A stretch of DNA of 13,636 nucleotides from JBBQWS01 sp038210415 (GTDB lineage: Bacteria > Actinomycetota > Actinomycetes > Prado026). This document shows, piece after piece, positions 1 to 6,010 of the stretch. Position 1 is the first letter of the stretch, and every line of letters begins with the position of its first letter. The notes beneath the pieces were generated by a model. It worked only from the letters and a program-made list of their open reading frames with translations, made no database searches and was not told the origin of the DNA. The stretch is from assembly GCA_038210415.1 (NCBI GenBank), contig JBBQWS010000074.1, positions 1-13,636 of the forward strand, written 5' to 3'. The position numbers and the translations under genes were made by a program.

Positions 1-1
1 C

Positions 2-166
2 ATCGAGGACAAGCGAGCCCGCGAACGTCAGAAGGAACGCGGCAAGCCCTCCAACGAACGCAAGGCATCAGGCCGGCTCGTCGAAGGACAAGTCACCACC
101 AACTGGAAGCAAGCCCTCGCCCAACTCGCACTGGCCTACCACGACCGAATCCAGCCCTACCTGTGA
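2..166 (+). CDS. C-terminal fragment of a putative transposase (5' end outside window)
   Basis: An open frame enters from the left edge and stops at TGA 164-166, giving 54 residues. The first half is highly charged (EDKRARERQKERGKPSNERK). The end reads NWKQALAQLALAYHDRI, which resembles the NW..AL.Q.A......R close of IS256/mutator transposases as I remember them. The DDE catalytic residues would lie upstream and are not visible. The putative terminal repeat just downstream supports a transposase. I am not certain of the family; another kind of protein ending here is possible. Confidence 0.45.
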   Translation: MEDKRARERQKERGKPSNERKASGRLVEGQVTTNWKQALAQLALAYHDRIQPYL

Positions 167-181
167 ACACCGACCGGCCCG

Positions 182-206
182 CTTACACAGAAACCTTGAC
201 AGGCTC
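182..206 (+). repeat. Putative IS terminal inverted repeat (right copy)
   Basis: The sequence begins CTTACACAGAAACC and ends TTGACAGGCTC. It lies 15 bp after the transposase stop and directly before HNH-gene coding sequence. It is called a terminal repeat by its position and by resemblance to IS256-type ends. The matching left copy is not in the window. Confidence 0.4.
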
Positions 207-914
207 TGGCTGACCGCGGGGATCGACCCGTTGGCCGCACCCATCGACCAACCCGATGGTCAGCCGGACCCCCGAACACTGCCCGAACGCCGCCTGGGCG
301 GCCTCCTTGAGCTGGTCCGGATCGCCCTGGGCACCCCCGACCTGCCCGACACCGGTGGGGCCCGCCCCACGGTCGTGGTCACCGTCCCGCTGGCGTCCCT
401 GCTCGAACACCCCCACCTGACCACCGCCGAGGACCTGCCGCACCTGGACCTGGACCTCCCCTCGGCCGGACCCACCGGGTACCCGATCAGCCCCGCCACC
501 GCCCGCCGGCTGGCCTGCGACGCCAAAATCATCCCCGCCGTGATGGGTGGGCGCAGCGAACCCCTGGACGTCGGCCGCGCCGCCTACACCGTCCCCTCCG
601 CCCTGCGCCGCGCCGTGATCCTGCGGGACCGGTGCTGCCGGTTCCCCGGCTGCCACCGACGACCCCGCACCTGCCACGTCCACCACATCCACCACTGGGC
701 CGACGGCGGCACCACCGAACTCCACAACCTGGTCCTGCTCTGCAGCTACCACCACATCACCCACTGGGCCGACGGCGGCCGCACCGAACTCCACAACCTG
801 GTCCTGCTGTGCAGCTACCACCACCACCAGATCCACACACCCGACCACTGGCACATCAACCACACCAGCACCGGACCCGAATTCGTCCCACCCCAATGGA
901 TCCGCGGGCCCTAG
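207..914 (+). pseudogene. DUF222/HNH endonuclease, 5'-truncated, with duplicated HNH core
   Basis: This is the C-terminal part of a DUF222-HNH (13E12-repeat) protein, a family abundant in actinobacteria and presumed to cut DNA through a beta-beta-alpha metal finger. Recognisable parts follow in the family's usual order: IDPLAAP, PDPRTLPERR, TGGARPTVVVTVPLASLL, then the zinc/HNH core with CRFPGC, HVHHIHHWADGG, ELHNLVLLC and SYHH, and the natural close PPQWI. The N-terminal DUF222 region is missing; homology starts at about base 207, right after the IS end. A TTG at 231 could in principle start a 227-residue product. The HWADGG-to-SYHH segment occurs twice in tandem (see repeat 681-818), which would disturb the finger. 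The C-terminus is intact and I see no internal stop. Probably a relict. Confidence 0.8.
681..818 (+). repeat. 69-bp tandem duplication inside the HNH core
   Basis: Bases 681-749 and 750-818 are two in-frame copies of one 69-bp unit with 5 mismatches, by my hand alignment. Each copy encodes a 23-residue block that contains HWADGG, TELHNLVLLC and SYHH, so the Asn and last His of the HNH motif and one Cys are present twice. Confidence 0.93.
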
Positions 915-1192
915 TTTCGCCGCGTTCCGAGGCTGCGTCATGCCGTGGGACCGATGCGGGCGCCGGCTGAGTCACCTCTCCCTTGTCGCGACGGTGGTTG
1001 CATCGGATTCTGGGCGATGCGTGAGGGCCGCTCGGCCGGCTCCACACTGCGACAGCTCGCCCCGATGTGTTCCTGCTGACCTACCTTCTTCGCCAGGGCA
1101 ACCGATTGACGCGTAGGGCAACCGTGTGGGAGCAGGTCGCTGGCGCGTGGCGAGTCATCTATGGATCGACGGCCGCCACGACAGGCAGGCTG
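915..1192. other. Non-coding interval with no recognisable gene
   Basis: This lies between the HNH relict and the 3' end of the minus-strand RHH-like gene. I find no convincing reading frame, tRNA or strong hairpin. The only local structure noted is a 10-bp direct repeat, AGGGCAACCG, at 1095-1104 and 1115-1124. The interval may include debris from the rearrangement to its left. Confidence 0.5.
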
Positions 1193-1714
1193 CTAGCCGT
1201 CGACCCAGACCGAAATCAGCTCGGCCACGGCTTGCTCGGCTGTCATCCCGTGGCCGGCCGCCTTCGCCTTGAGCCGCTTGCGCAGCGGCTTCGGCAAGGG
1301 GATGACGAGGTCGGCCTTCTTCGCGGGCTTGTCCGGCAACGGCTCGCTGGGCGCGGCGGGTGCCTCGTCGCGGGCCGAGGAATGACGAGCCTGGCTGTGG
1401 CCGCCTTTCTTGCGGCGCGGGCTGCTCGGCGGCATCAGCTCGGAGAGCGCAGGAACGGACCCGCGACCCTTGCGTCCGGTCTTCTCGCCCGCGGCCGGAG
1501 CCGTGGCGGCGGGGCTGTGGACGGGGCCGTTCGGGATCAACAGGTCGCGGCCGGTTGCGGGCGGGGCCGCAGCCGGTGCGCCCTCGGAGTGCGCGGACGC
1601 CCACAGGATCCGCTCGTCGTCCTCCGGGACGGCGGCGAGCGGCTTGACCCGCGGCAGCGCACGCCGGGGCGCCGGGTTGGCGCGCGGGGGACGGGTCGGG
1701 TTCTGGTCGGTCAT
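1193..1714 (-). CDS. ParA-linked small basic protein with RHH-like C-terminus
   Basis: A 173-residue protein, not recognised as a named family. Residues 1-130 are rich in Pro, Ala and charged residues and look disordered. A basic patch (PRRKKGG) lies near 99-105. The end, about 134-173, reads LVIPLPKPLRKRL, then AKAAGHGMTAEQAVAEL and ISVWVDG: a short strand followed by two helices, the pattern of a ribbon-helix-helix or CopG-like DNA-binding domain. The start is the ATG at 1714 because it overlaps the ParA stop (ATGA, 1711-1714) and has AGAGG about seven bases upstream; a longer in-frame start inside parA has no such support. Translational coupling to a ParA ATPase suggests the cognate partner, like a centromere-binding ParB/ParG-type or cargo-adaptor protein. 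That role is inferred; RHH folding is moderately likely. Confidence 0.72.
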   Translation of the reverse strand: MTDQNPTRPPRANPAPRRALPRVKPLAAVPEDDERILWASAHSEGAPAAAPPATGRDLLIPNGPVHSPAATAPAAGEKTGRKGRGSVPALSELMPPSSPRRKKGGHSQARHSSARDEAPAAPSEPLPDKPAKKADLVIPLPKPLRKRLKAKAAGHGMTAEQAVAELISVWVDG

Positions 1715-2502
1715 CGTTTGCCTCTGCTTCCCAAGGGTCCGTCGTCGACGGATCGAGCCAGCAGCTGGTCGAGGTGGTCGTCCAACGCCTGCGACACCTC
1801 GGAGGCGCCGTCGGACCGCCACGCCTGCACGGGGATGCATGCCCCCTCCGCCTGCTGGACCGCCGTGCGGTCGGGCAGGGGCGGGTCCATGATCAGCGAG
1901 CCGTACGTAGTCTGCAGCTCTTCGTACCGGAACCGGTGCTCGGTGGAGTGCGTGCGGAGCTTGTTCACGATGATGCCGGCCGGGCGCAGCCGGAGGTTGT
2001 CGATGCGGACGAGCTCGATCGCCTCGAGGGCGGCCGCTGCTCCCTGCAGGGCGAACAGGCTCGGCTCGGCGACGACGACCGCCGTGTGGCTGGCGGCGAG
2101 TGCGTTGCGGGTCAGCCCCCCGAGCGATGGCGGGCTGTCGACCAGCACCAACCGGTAGTCCCGCAGGCCGCTCATTGCGATCCTCAGCCGCAGCGTCGAC
2201 TCGCGACCGGCGAGCGCGTTGTGGCGTTCGAGAAGGGAGTCGGCCGCGATCACGTCGACCTCTGGGCCCCAGCTGCTTCGGGCCACGGCGTGCGCGAGGA
2301 GCTCAGGGCGGGGGTCGGAGAGTACGTCGCTCGCGGTGAAGCGGAGCTCCTGGGGGTCCAGGACGGTTGACGCGTTGCCCTGCGGGTCGAGGTCGACGAC
2401 GAGGGTCCGGATGCCGCGCTGCCACGCCGCGCCGGCCAGACCCAGGGTCACCGAGGTCTTACCCACCCCTCCCTTGAGGCTGATCACGCTGACGACGAGC
2501 AT
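1711..2502 (-). CDS. ParA-family (MinD/ParA-type) ATPase
   Basis: A 263-residue deviant-Walker ATPase. Visible motifs are KGGVGKTS (10-17, with the signature Lys10 and Lys15), Walker A' VVDLDPQGNAS (35-45), and Walker B RLVLVDSPPSLG (117-128). There is no N-terminal HTH, so it belongs with the short chromosomal or type Ib forms. Such proteins dimerise on ATP, bind DNA non-specifically and position plasmids, chromosomes or protein cargo. It begins 12 bp after the photolyase stop, with a GAGAGA-like ribosome site, and its stop overlaps the start of the RHH-like protein, so the three genes read as one operon. No rnpA, gidB or parB neighbour is present, so it is not the canonical origin-proximal parA. 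Cargo unknown. Confidence 0.92.
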   Translation of the reverse strand: MLVVSVISLKGGVGKTSVTLGLAGAAWQRGIRTLVVDLDPQGNASTVLDPQELRFTASDVLSDPRPELLAHAVARSSWGPEVDVIAADSLLERHNALAGRESTLRLRIAMSGLRDYRLVLVDSPPSLGGLTRNALAASHTAVVVAEPSLFALQGAAAALEAIELVRIDNLRLRPAGIIVNKLRTHSTEHRFRYEELQTTYGSLIMDPPLPDRTAVQQAEGACIPVQAWRSDGASEVSQALDDHLDQLLARSVDDGPLGSRGKR

Positions 2503-2514
2503 CCGCAGAGTCTC

Positions 2515-3921
2515 TCAGGTTTCGGGTTCTCCCCGAACCGGGGTACCTGCTGCCGCTGCGTAACGGCTCAGTGCCACTCCGCGTTCTTCGGCGTGGTCGA
2601 CGATCGGTGCCGGGTAGCCGGTGGGGAGGCCGCCGGCCAGGGTCCACGGCTCGTGAACCGCGGGGCCGGCGACTCCGGCCAGCTCGGCGACGTATCGCCG
2701 GACGTACGAACCGTCGGGGTCGAACTTCAGCCCCTGCAGCACCGGGTTGAAGACCCGGTAGTAGGGGGCGGCGTCGGTTCCCGTCCCGGCCACCCACTGC
2801 CATCCGTGCTGGTTGGAGGCGAGGTCGGCGTCGCGGAGCAGGTGCATGAACCAACCCGCCCCGCGGGTCCAGTCCAGGTGCAGGTCCGTCACCAGGATGG
2901 AGGCCACGACCAGGCGCACCCGGTTGTGCACCCAGCCCTCGGCCAACAGCTGGCGCATGCCGGCGTCGACGAACGGGTAGCCGGTACGCCCCTCGCACCA
3001 GGCGGCGAACTTGGCGTCGGCGCCGGGGCCCTGGTCGTGCTCCATCCCGCCGAGGTCGGTGCGCAGCGGTTCCCGCGCCGACAGCGGGGAGTGGTGCAGC
3101 ACGTCGGCGTAGAACTCGCGCCAGGCGAGCTCCTTGCGGAAGACCTCCGCGCCGCCGCGGCCGCCCTCCTCGGCCAGCTCGGCCAGCTCGGCCAGCAGGG
3201 TGCGCGGGTGGATCTCGCCCCAGCGCAGCGCGGCCGACAGCCCCGACGTGGCCCGCAGGTCGGGTCGGTTGCGGTCGGTCCCGTAGCGCGCGAGGTCGCC
3301 GCTGTTGACGAACTCGTCCCAGCGTTCGAGGGCGGCCGCCTCGCCCACGGCGGGCAGCACGAGGCCGGTCGGCTCGGGCGCGACCGGCAGCGGTTGCGAA
3401 CCGGCTGCGTCGACCCAGGTCGCTGGAACCTCCTCGGCCGGTGCGCGCCAGCCGTGTGCGCACCAGGCCCGGAAGAACGGGCTGTAGACGCGGTACGGGC
3501 TGCCGTCGGGTTTGCGCACCCGCCCAGGAGCGACCGCGTACGACGAGCCGGTTCGGACCAGCCGGCGCCCCGCTTCGGCGAGCGCGACCTCCACCGAAGC
3601 GTCACGGGCCGAGCCGTACGGACCGAAGTCGGCCGCTACGTGGACGGAACCGGCCGCCGCCTCCGCAGCCACGTCGGCGACGACGTCGGCGACCGGCCGA
3701 CCGGTCGTGGCCAGCCGGATGTGCAGGTGGCCGCCGAGCGACCCGTCGAGCGAACGCAGGCTGCGCACGAGGTACGCCCGCCGGGTCGGTCCGGCGGCGT
3801 CCCAGAGCACCGGGTCGAAGACGAACAGCGGCAGGACGGCACCCTCGCCCGCAGCCGCTGCCAGGGCCGGATTGTCGCCGAGGCGCAGGTCGCGGCGGAA
3901 CCACAGGACGGAGGCTGGCAT
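2515..3921 (-). CDS. phr: Deoxyribodipyrimidine photolyase (class I CPD type)
   Basis: This 468-residue flavoprotein is expected to repair UV-induced cyclobutane pyrimidine dimers in DNA with blue light. The N-terminal antenna-binding alpha/beta domain starts SVLWFRRDLRLGDNPAL (4-20). The FAD-binding helical domain carries FRKELAWREFY (261-271), GRTGYPFVDAGMRQL (311-325), GWVHNRVRL (329-337), DLASNQHGWQW (366-376), GTDAAPYYRVFNP (381-393) and QGLKFDPDGSYVRRY (396-410). Asn370 aligns with the active-site Asn of E. coli PhrB, favouring a repair enzyme over a cryptochrome. Trp374 and Trp351 match the inner two members of the Trp triad (E. coli W382, W359); the outer one (W306) seems to be absent. 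The ATG at 3921 is preceded by TACGGT six bases upstream and no Shine-Dalgarno, suggesting a leaderless mRNA. First gene of the unit with parA and the RHH-like gene. Confidence 0.95.
   Translation of the reverse strand: MPASVLWFRRDLRLGDNPALAAAAGEGAVLPLFVFDPVLWDAAGPTRRAYLVRSLRSLDGSLGGHLHIRLATTGRPVADVVADVAAEAAAGSVHVAADFGPYGSARDASVEVALAEAGRRLVRTGSSYAVAPGRVRKPDGSPYRVYSPFFRAWCAHGWRAPAEEVPATWVDAAGSQPLPVAPEPTGLVLPAVGEAAALERWDEFVNSGDLARYGTDRNRPDLRATSGLSAALRWGEIHPRTLLAELAELAEEGGRGGAEVFRKELAWREFYADVLHHSPLSAREPLRTDLGGMEHDQGPGADAKFAAWCEGRTGYPFVDAGMRQLLAEGWVHNRVRLVVASILVTDLHLDWTRGAGWFMHLLRDADLASNQHGWQWVAGTGTDAAPYYRVFNPVLQGLKFDPDGSYVRRYVAELAGVAGPAVHEPWTLAGGLPTGYPAPIVDHAEERGVALSRYAAAAGTPVRGEPET
3171..3197 (-). 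repeat. 9-bp tandem repeat x3 within the photolyase gene
   Basis: Three units of CGGCCAGCT (the last base differs in the third) encode the LAELAELAE stretch around residues 242-251, between the two domains. It is in frame and probably a benign linker helix, but is a site prone to slippage. Confidence 0.8.
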
Positions 3922-3927
3922 CCATTG

Positions 3928-3933
3928 ACCGTA
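3928..3933 (-). promoter_or_regulatory. -10 hexamer for the photolyase operon (leaderless)
   Basis: On the minus strand TACGGT (TAnnnT) lies six bases before the ATG at 3921, which would put the transcription start on or next to the start codon. No ribosome-binding site is present. No convincing -35 element was seen. No LexA box (CGAAC-N4-GTTCG) was found in the 121-bp divergent intergenic region. Confidence 0.5.
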
Positions 3934-4029
3934 CGGGGGACCGCGGCCGGTGGCATCTCGGCGGCTGTCCAGATCTGCCTGCAACGGCAACAATGGGCGG
4001 GCCCTTCGCACGTCCTCGAACGCAGCAGA

Positions 4030-4035
4030 TAGGCC
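4030..4035 (+). promoter_or_regulatory. Weak -10-like hexamer before the DtxR-family gene
   Basis: TAGGCC lies seven bases before the GTG at 4043. It matches TAnnnT except for the last base. There is no Shine-Dalgarno, so a leaderless start is plausible. No obvious iron-box palindrome (TTAGG...CCTAA type) is visible nearby. Confidence 0.3.
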
Positions 4036-4042
4036 GGCCCCC

Positions 4043-4726
4043 GTGAGCGACCTGATCGACACCACCGAGATGTACCTGCGCACCGTCTTCGAGCTCGAGG
4101 AGGAAGGTGTCGTCGCGCTGCGGGCCCGCATCGCGGAGCGGCTGGGCCAGAGCGGCCCCACCGTGAGCCAGACCGTTGCCCGGATGGAACGCGACGGCCT
4201 GATCACCGTGCAGGGCGACCGGCATCTGAGCCTCACCGCCGAGGGCCGCGCGGTGGCCACCCGGGTGATGCGCAAGCACCGCCTCGCCGAGTGCCTGCTG
4301 ATCAGCGTCATCGGGCTGCCGTGGGAGGACGTCCACGAGGAGGCCTGCCGCTGGGAGCACGTCATGTCCGAAGCGGTCGAGCGGCGGATCCTCGAGCTGC
4401 TCGACCACCCAACGGTGTCGCCGTACGGCAACCCGATCCCCGGGCTCACCGAGCTCGGGGACGCGGAGGGGGCCGACTCCGGCGACGTCCTGGTCGGGCT
4501 CGACAAGGCGGCCACCGAGGAGCCGCAACGCGTGCTGGTGCGGCGGATCGGCGAACCCGTGCAGACCGACGGAGCGGTCATGTCGTCGTTGCGCCGGGCC
4601 GGGATCCTGCCTGGCGAGTTCGTCAAGGTCCGGTTCTCCCAGGGCGGGGTGCTGGCCGGCAGCGGCATGGAGTACGCCGAGCTGCCGCTCGAGACGGCCG
4701 CCCACATCTTCGTCGTCGCGAAATAG
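4043..4726 (+). CDS. DtxR/IdeR-family iron- or manganese-dependent transcriptional repressor
   Basis: A 227-residue homologue of DtxR/IdeR. With the GTG at 4043 as start, the metal ligands fall on the DtxR numbering: Met10, Cys102, Glu105 and His106 for the primary site, and His79, Glu83 and His98 for the ancillary site. Glu171 and Gln174 match DtxR E170 and Q173 shifted by one. The winged helix (about 1-75) includes RIAERLGQSGPTVSQTVARM. The dimerisation and metal domain spans about 75-140, and an SH3-like domain fills about 150-227. This exact agreement fixes the start and argues against the longer upstream frame. In related bacteria such proteins bind DNA when loaded with Fe2+ or Mn2+ and control iron uptake, storage and oxidative defence. 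It is divergent from the photolyase gene; no operator for autoregulation is evident. Iron is the likelier metal, by homology. Confidence 0.95.
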   Translation: MSDLIDTTEMYLRTVFELEEEGVVALRARIAERLGQSGPTVSQTVARMERDGLITVQGDRHLSLTAEGRAVATRVMRKHRLAECLLISVIGLPWEDVHEEACRWEHVMSEAVERRILELLDHPTVSPYGNPIPGLTELGDAEGADSGDVLVGLDKAATEEPQRVLVRRIGEPVQTDGAVMSSLRRAGILPGEFVKVRFSQGGVLAGSGMEYAELPLETAAHIFVVAK

Positions 4727-4744
4727 CCGGATCCCCTGCTCACC

Positions 4745-4750
4745 TAGGCT
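4745..4750 (+). promoter_or_regulatory. -10 hexamer for the aminotransferase (leaderless)
   Basis: TAGGCT fits TAnnnT and ends six bases before the ATG at 4757. No Shine-Dalgarno lies in the 30-bp gap after the DtxR-family gene, so the aminotransferase may have its own leaderless transcript as well as read-through. Confidence 0.5.
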
Positions 4751-4756
4751 GCGCCC

Positions 4757-6001
4757 ATGACGTCGCCAAGGACTGCGCTGTGGCACCCGTTCGCGGACAT
4801 GGCAGCGGTCGACGCCGGTGGCGAGCTCGTCCTGACCAGAGGCGAAGGCGCCCGCGTGTGGGACGAGGACGGGCGGCGCTACCTCGACGCGACGGCCGGG
4901 CTGTGGTTCGCAAACGTCGGCCACGGACGGGCGGCGATCGCTGAGGCGATCGGTGCGCAGGCGAGCGTCCTCGCCGCGTACTCGATCTTCGGCGACCTCG
5001 CGAACCGACCGGCGCTCGACCTGGCGGCCCGGGTCGCCGAGCTCGCTCCCGTGCCCGGCTGCAAGGTGTTCTTCACCTCCGGTGGCTCCGACTCGGTCGA
5101 CACCGCGGTCAAGCTCGTCCGGCGGTACTGGGCCGAGCTCGGTCGTCCCGATCGGCGCGTGATCGTCGTTCGCGACAAGGCGTACCACGGCATGCACCTC
5201 GCCGGCACCGCGCTCGCCGGCATCGACGCCAACCGGGCCGGCTACGGCGCACTCGACGCCGACATCGCGCGGGTGGCCTGGGACGACGCGGCCGACCTGG
5301 CTGACGTCGTCGACGCCGTCGGTGCCGACCGCGTGGCCGCCTTCTTCTGCGAACCGGTCATCGGCGCCGGTGGTGTGTATGCCGCCGGTCCCGCGTACCT
5401 CACGGCCGCTCGCGAGGTGTGCGCCGACCGCGGCGTCCTCTTCGTCGCGGACGAGGTCATCACCGGGTTCGGCCGGCTCGGCTCGTGGTTCGCCTCCACC
5501 CGGTACGGACTGGAGCCCGACCTGCTGCTGTGCGCCAAGGGCATCACCTCGGGCTACGTCCCCATGGGTGCCGTCATCGCCTCCCCACTGGTCTGCGCCC
5601 CGTTCTGGGCGCCCGAGTCGGGCGTCGGGGTGCTCTGGCGGCACGGGTACACATACTCCGGCCACGCCGTCGCGGCTGCTGCCGGGCTGGCCAACCTCGA
5701 GATCATGGCGGCCGAGGACCTGCCGGGCCGGGCGCTGCAGCTGGAGGCCGACCTCGACGCGGCCCTCGACCCGCTGCGTTCCTTGCCGACGGTCGCCGAG
5801 GTGCGGGCCGGCACCGGGGTGCTAGCGGCGGTGCAGCTCGCCGACCCCGACGCCGTAGGACCCGCGGTGGCCGCGCTGCGCGGCGAGGGCGTCCTCACCC
5901 GCGGCATCGTGGGCGGGGCTCTGCAGATCTCGCCACCGCTTACCGTGACCACCGAGGACCTGGCCGAGCTGGCCGGCGCGTTGCACCGCGTGCTCGGCTA
6001 G
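4757..6001 (+). CDS. Class III PLP-dependent aminotransferase (omega-amino acid/amine:pyruvate type)
   Basis: A 414-residue fold-type I aminotransferase. It has the N-terminal LWHPFADM of omega-transaminases, the phosphate-binding TSGGSDSVDTAVKL (107-120), YHG (143-145), DEVITGFGR (232-240, with the Asp that contacts the pyridine nitrogen) and the Schiff-base Lys261 in AKGITSGYVPMGAV. The family moves an amino group from a terminal amine (putrescine, beta-alanine, GABA or similar) to pyruvate or 2-oxoglutarate; the actual substrate cannot be read from the sequence. Length is slightly below the usual 430-460, but no motif is missing. The stop is followed after nine bases by the SDR start, so the two may act on related compounds, for example amine and then aldehyde or acyl intermediates. 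That link is inference. Confidence 0.93.
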   Translation: MTSPRTALWHPFADMAAVDAGGELVLTRGEGARVWDEDGRRYLDATAGLWFANVGHGRAAIAEAIGAQASVLAAYSIFGDLANRPALDLAARVAELAPVPGCKVFFTSGGSDSVDTAVKLVRRYWAELGRPDRRVIVVRDKAYHGMHLAGTALAGIDANRAGYGALDADIARVAWDDAADLADVVDAVGADRVAAFFCEPVIGAGGVYAAGPAYLTAAREVCADRGVLFVADEVITGFGRLGSWFASTRYGLEPDLLLCAKGITSGYVPMGAVIASPLVCAPFWAPESGVGVLWRHGYTYSGHAVAAAAGLANLEIMAAEDLPGRALQLEADLDAALDPLRSLPTVAEVRAGTGVLAAVQLADPDAVGPAVAALRGEGVLTRGIVGGALQISPPLTVTTEDLAELAGALHRVLG

Positions 6002-6004
6002 ATT
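5999..6004 (+). promoter_or_regulatory. -10 hexamer for the SDR gene, overlapping the upstream stop
   Basis: TAGATT fits TAnnnT and ends six bases before the ATG at 6011. Its first three bases are the TAG stop of the aminotransferase. No Shine-Dalgarno is present between the genes. Confidence 0.5.
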
Positions 6005-6010
6005 CGGCCT

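Larger units (their letters stand above)
1..206 (+). mobile_element. Right end of an insertion sequence, probably IS256/mutator-like
   Basis: This segment holds the C-terminal end of a transposase-like frame (2-166), a 15-bp spacer, and a sequence at about 182-206 that looks like an IS right terminal repeat (CTTACACAGAAACC, then TTGACAGGCTC). From memory, IS256-family elements often end in this kind of TTACACAGAA...TTGACA sequence. Coding sequence of a truncated HNH gene begins immediately after it, as expected if the element inserted into that gene. The left end lies outside the window, so neither the paired inverted repeat nor a target-site duplication can be checked. The family name is tentative. 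Confidence 0.5.

Noticed and set aside
1095..1124. Direct repeat AGGGCAACCG x2 as an attachment or iteron site
   Set aside because: Only two 10-bp copies with no integrase or replication gene linked to them; could be chance.
1067..2158. Long plus-strand open frame opposite parA and its partner
   Set aside because: Arg-rich translation with no domain character, antisense to clear ParA coding; a GC-driven shadow.
3922..4042. LexA box or iron box in the divergent region
   Set aside because: A CGAAC is present near 4018 but no partner GTTCG at the right spacing, and no TTAGG/CCTAA palindrome.
3602..5665. 687-codon minus-strand open frame across the photolyase start, regulator and aminotransferase
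   Set aside because: Runs antisense through the DtxR-family and aminotransferase genes, whose motifs are intact; Gly/Arg/Asp-rich shadow.
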